From the NCBI RefSeq assembly GCF_003206575.1, contig NZ_PZJO01000001.1:212720-276719 (forward strand): 64,000 nucleotides of DNA, written 5' to 3'. Below the pieces are notes generated by a model. It saw only the letters and a program-made list of their open reading frames with translations. It was not told the origin of the DNA and did no database searches. Shown in pieces: positions 62,964-64,000 of the stretch (position 1 is its first letter; each line of letters starts with the position of its first letter). The position numbers and the translations under genes were made by a program. The DNA is from Salinicola endophyticus (GTDB lineage Bacteria; Pseudomonadota; Gammaproteobacteria; Pseudomonadales; Halomonadaceae).

Positions 62964-63446
62964 TCAGGTGATGACGGTGACGTCGTCGGCCTGCAGCCCG
63001 CGATCGTTCTCGATCACGTGATAGCGCACCTTCTGCCCCTCGGCGAGGGTACGGTGGCCCTTGCCGCGAATGGCGCGGAAGTGGACGAAGACGTCTTCGC
63101 CGCTGGCGCGGGTAATGAAGCCGTAGCCCTTGTTGACGTTGAACCACTTCACTTCGCCCAGCTCGCGGTCGTCGTTCTCGACGTCTGCCAGCATGGCGGC
63201 AGTCACCGCCTTGGGCGTTGCCGGCGACAACAGCGAGACCGTCAGCGTCGCCAGCAGCAGGACAATGAAGACCGCCAGGACCGTGGCCGCATACATTGCC
63301 GAGACACCCTCGACGTTCAGAAACCAGGTGAGATCGGTGGCCAGGACGCTACTGATCAGGGTGATCAGCAGACCGATCAGCAGTGGCGAGGGAATGGAGA
63401 GGAGTAGACTGATCAACGTACAGCGTAGAAAGACCTTGCTATTCAT
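62964..63446 (-). CDS. Membrane protein with C-terminal cold-shock domain
   Basis: 160 residues. Two membrane helices (about 8-35 and 50-74) are followed by a short acidic linker and a complete cold-shock domain (about 97-160). The RNA-binding motifs are KGYGFI (106-111, RNP1) and VFVHF (119-123, RNP2). The domain would be on the cytoplasmic side, so it may tether RNA or single-stranded DNA to the membrane. The ATG at 63446 has GAGA upstream. It is not one of the small soluble Csp proteins. Confidence 0.86.
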   Translation of the reverse strand: MNSKVFLRCTLISLLLSIPSPLLIGLLITLISSVLATDLTWFLNVEGVSAMYAATVLAVFIVLLLATLTVSLLSPATPKAVTAAMLADVENDDRELGEVKWFNVNKGYGFITRASGEDVFVHFRAIRGKGHRTLAEGQKVRYHVIENDRGLQADDVTVIT

Positions 63447-63747
63447 GGATTCTCATATCTCTAGACGTCGGGATAGCGGAACGCGCACCGCCCAGGGGCG
63501 GGCAGGTAAGGGAAGCGCTGAATAAATCGCCGAGCGAGATGAAAGACAACGCGCACGGAGCTCAGAAGGCGAGACATAACATGGGGTTAGGCGAGCCTTC
63601 GAGTACCGCGCAACGCAGCCATTCGCTCGTGCAGGCATTTATGCAGTGGTTCCTAAGGTTGTGATACTGACTACTTGTATTACCAATGACCGGCCTCATA
63701 TAGCGCCGGCTGACGATCCTCGAACAGACATGCCAAAGGTGCCGTGA
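63447..63747. other. Divergent control region between the cold-shock-domain gene and slyX
   Basis: 301 nt, less GC-rich than its surroundings. It includes a candidate slyX promoter (63675-63704) and a long leader for the cold-shock-domain gene. No further gene is supported. Confidence 0.4.
63675..63704 (+). promoter_or_regulatory. Candidate slyX promoter
   Basis: TTGTAT, an 18-nt spacer and TATAGC, 44 nt before the slyX start. Confidence 0.3.
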
Positions 63748-64000
63748 ATGAATGATGAGACACAGCCTTCGAAGTCTAACACGGCAAATCCCGCCTCGCT
63801 CAGGTCGGCCGAGGCGCGCCTGGAGGCGCTGGAGAGTCGTCTGACCTATCAGGAGGATTGGCTGGAAACGCTGGATGCACGGGTGCGTGAGCAGTCCGCC
63901 GAGATCGAGCGGCTGACCCGGATCAACGCCCTGATGCAGCAGCGCCTGCGGGAACAGCGCAGCGCCCTGGATGCCCTCGACGGCGGCAGCGAGAGCGCCC
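63748..64000 (+). CDS. slyX: SlyX family protein, cut by window edge
   Basis: 84 codons are visible. The core ARLEALESRLTYQEDWLETL and a following Glu/Arg/Leu-rich heptad pattern are the coiled coil of SlyX. The N-terminal 20 residues (Ser/Asn/Pro-rich) precede the conserved part. SlyX is a small cytoplasmic protein of unknown function, often near slyD. AAAGGTG precedes the ATG at 63748. The C-terminus lies beyond the window. Confidence 0.88.
   Translation, partial: MNDETQPSKSNTANPASLRSAEARLEALESRLTYQEDWLETLDARVREQSAEIERLTRINALMQQRLREQRSALDALDGGSESA

Noticed and set aside
63453-63638. A 61-codon minus-strand frame and a GGAAGCGCTGAATAAATC-like stretch resembling an insertion-sequence end
   Set aside because: No transposase, no matching inverted end and no target duplication were seen. 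It is more likely the leader of the cold-shock-domain gene.

Overview
This is a GC-rich chromosomal window from a gammaproteobacterium, about 64 kb and almost completely coding. The gene orders ubiE-ubiJ-ubiB-hisE-tatABC-hemB-ppk1 and uppS-cdsA-dxr-rseP-bamA-skp-lpxD-fabZ-lpxA-lpxB-rnhB-dnaE-accA-tilS, the Pseudomonas-type dapD and the magnesium-type hemB point to the Pseudomonadales/Oceanospirillales side. Halomonadaceae (Halomonas-like) is my best guess, inferred from gene order and composition and not proven. I see no tRNA, rRNA, insertion sequence, prophage or CRISPR array.

Layout. 1-8063 (+): end of ubiE, ubiJ, ubiB (ubiquinone), hisE, the Tat translocase genes tatABC, hemB and ppk1. 8064-8515: non-coding gap. 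8516-10702 (-): PhoX alkaline phosphatase, a predicted Tat lipoprotein. 10703-10987: divergent control region with one strong and one weaker PHO box. 10988-23914 (+): a SoxB/5'-nucleotidase-like Tat lipoprotein that appears to have lost most metal ligands, then a complete gspC-to-gspN type II secretion operon, mostly with 1-4 nt overlaps. 23952-25261 (-): a class I DAHP synthase preceded by a 43-codon leader peptide rich in Phe/Tyr/Trp and a full attenuator (pause, antiterminator and terminator pairings). 25447-26687 (+): ECF sigma factor and its anti-sigma factor. 26771-32076 (-): folM, a flavin reductase gene, ubiD, rho and a thioredoxin-like gene. 32261-33769 (+): ppx. 33798-54702 (-): tilS, accA, dnaE, rnhB, the lipid A/outer-membrane biogenesis block, dxr, cdsA, uppS, frr, pyrH, tsf, rpsB. 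55092-62858 (+): map, glnD, an ArsC-like gene, dapD, dapE, a small conserved protein and a CDF cation transporter. 62964-63446 (-): a membrane protein ending in a cold-shock domain. 63748-end (+): start of slyX.

How the parts work together. Several genes concern phosphate: ppk1 and ppx make and degrade polyphosphate; phoX and the secretion operon share a control region with PHO boxes. The simplest reading is that phosphate starvation switches on an extracellular phosphatase together with the secretion machine that can carry lipoproteins or phosphatases across the outer membrane, while tatABC in the same window would export the folded PhoX and SoxB-like lipoproteins. Most of the remaining window is housekeeping: translation, envelope assembly, isoprenoids, and diaminopimelate and aromatic amino acid synthesis.

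The least ordinary items are the PHO-box-led secretion operon with its apparent pseudoenzyme first gene, the aromatic leader attenuator, and an antisense-looking insertion in gspL. All names come from reading motifs and gene order; no database search was possible.
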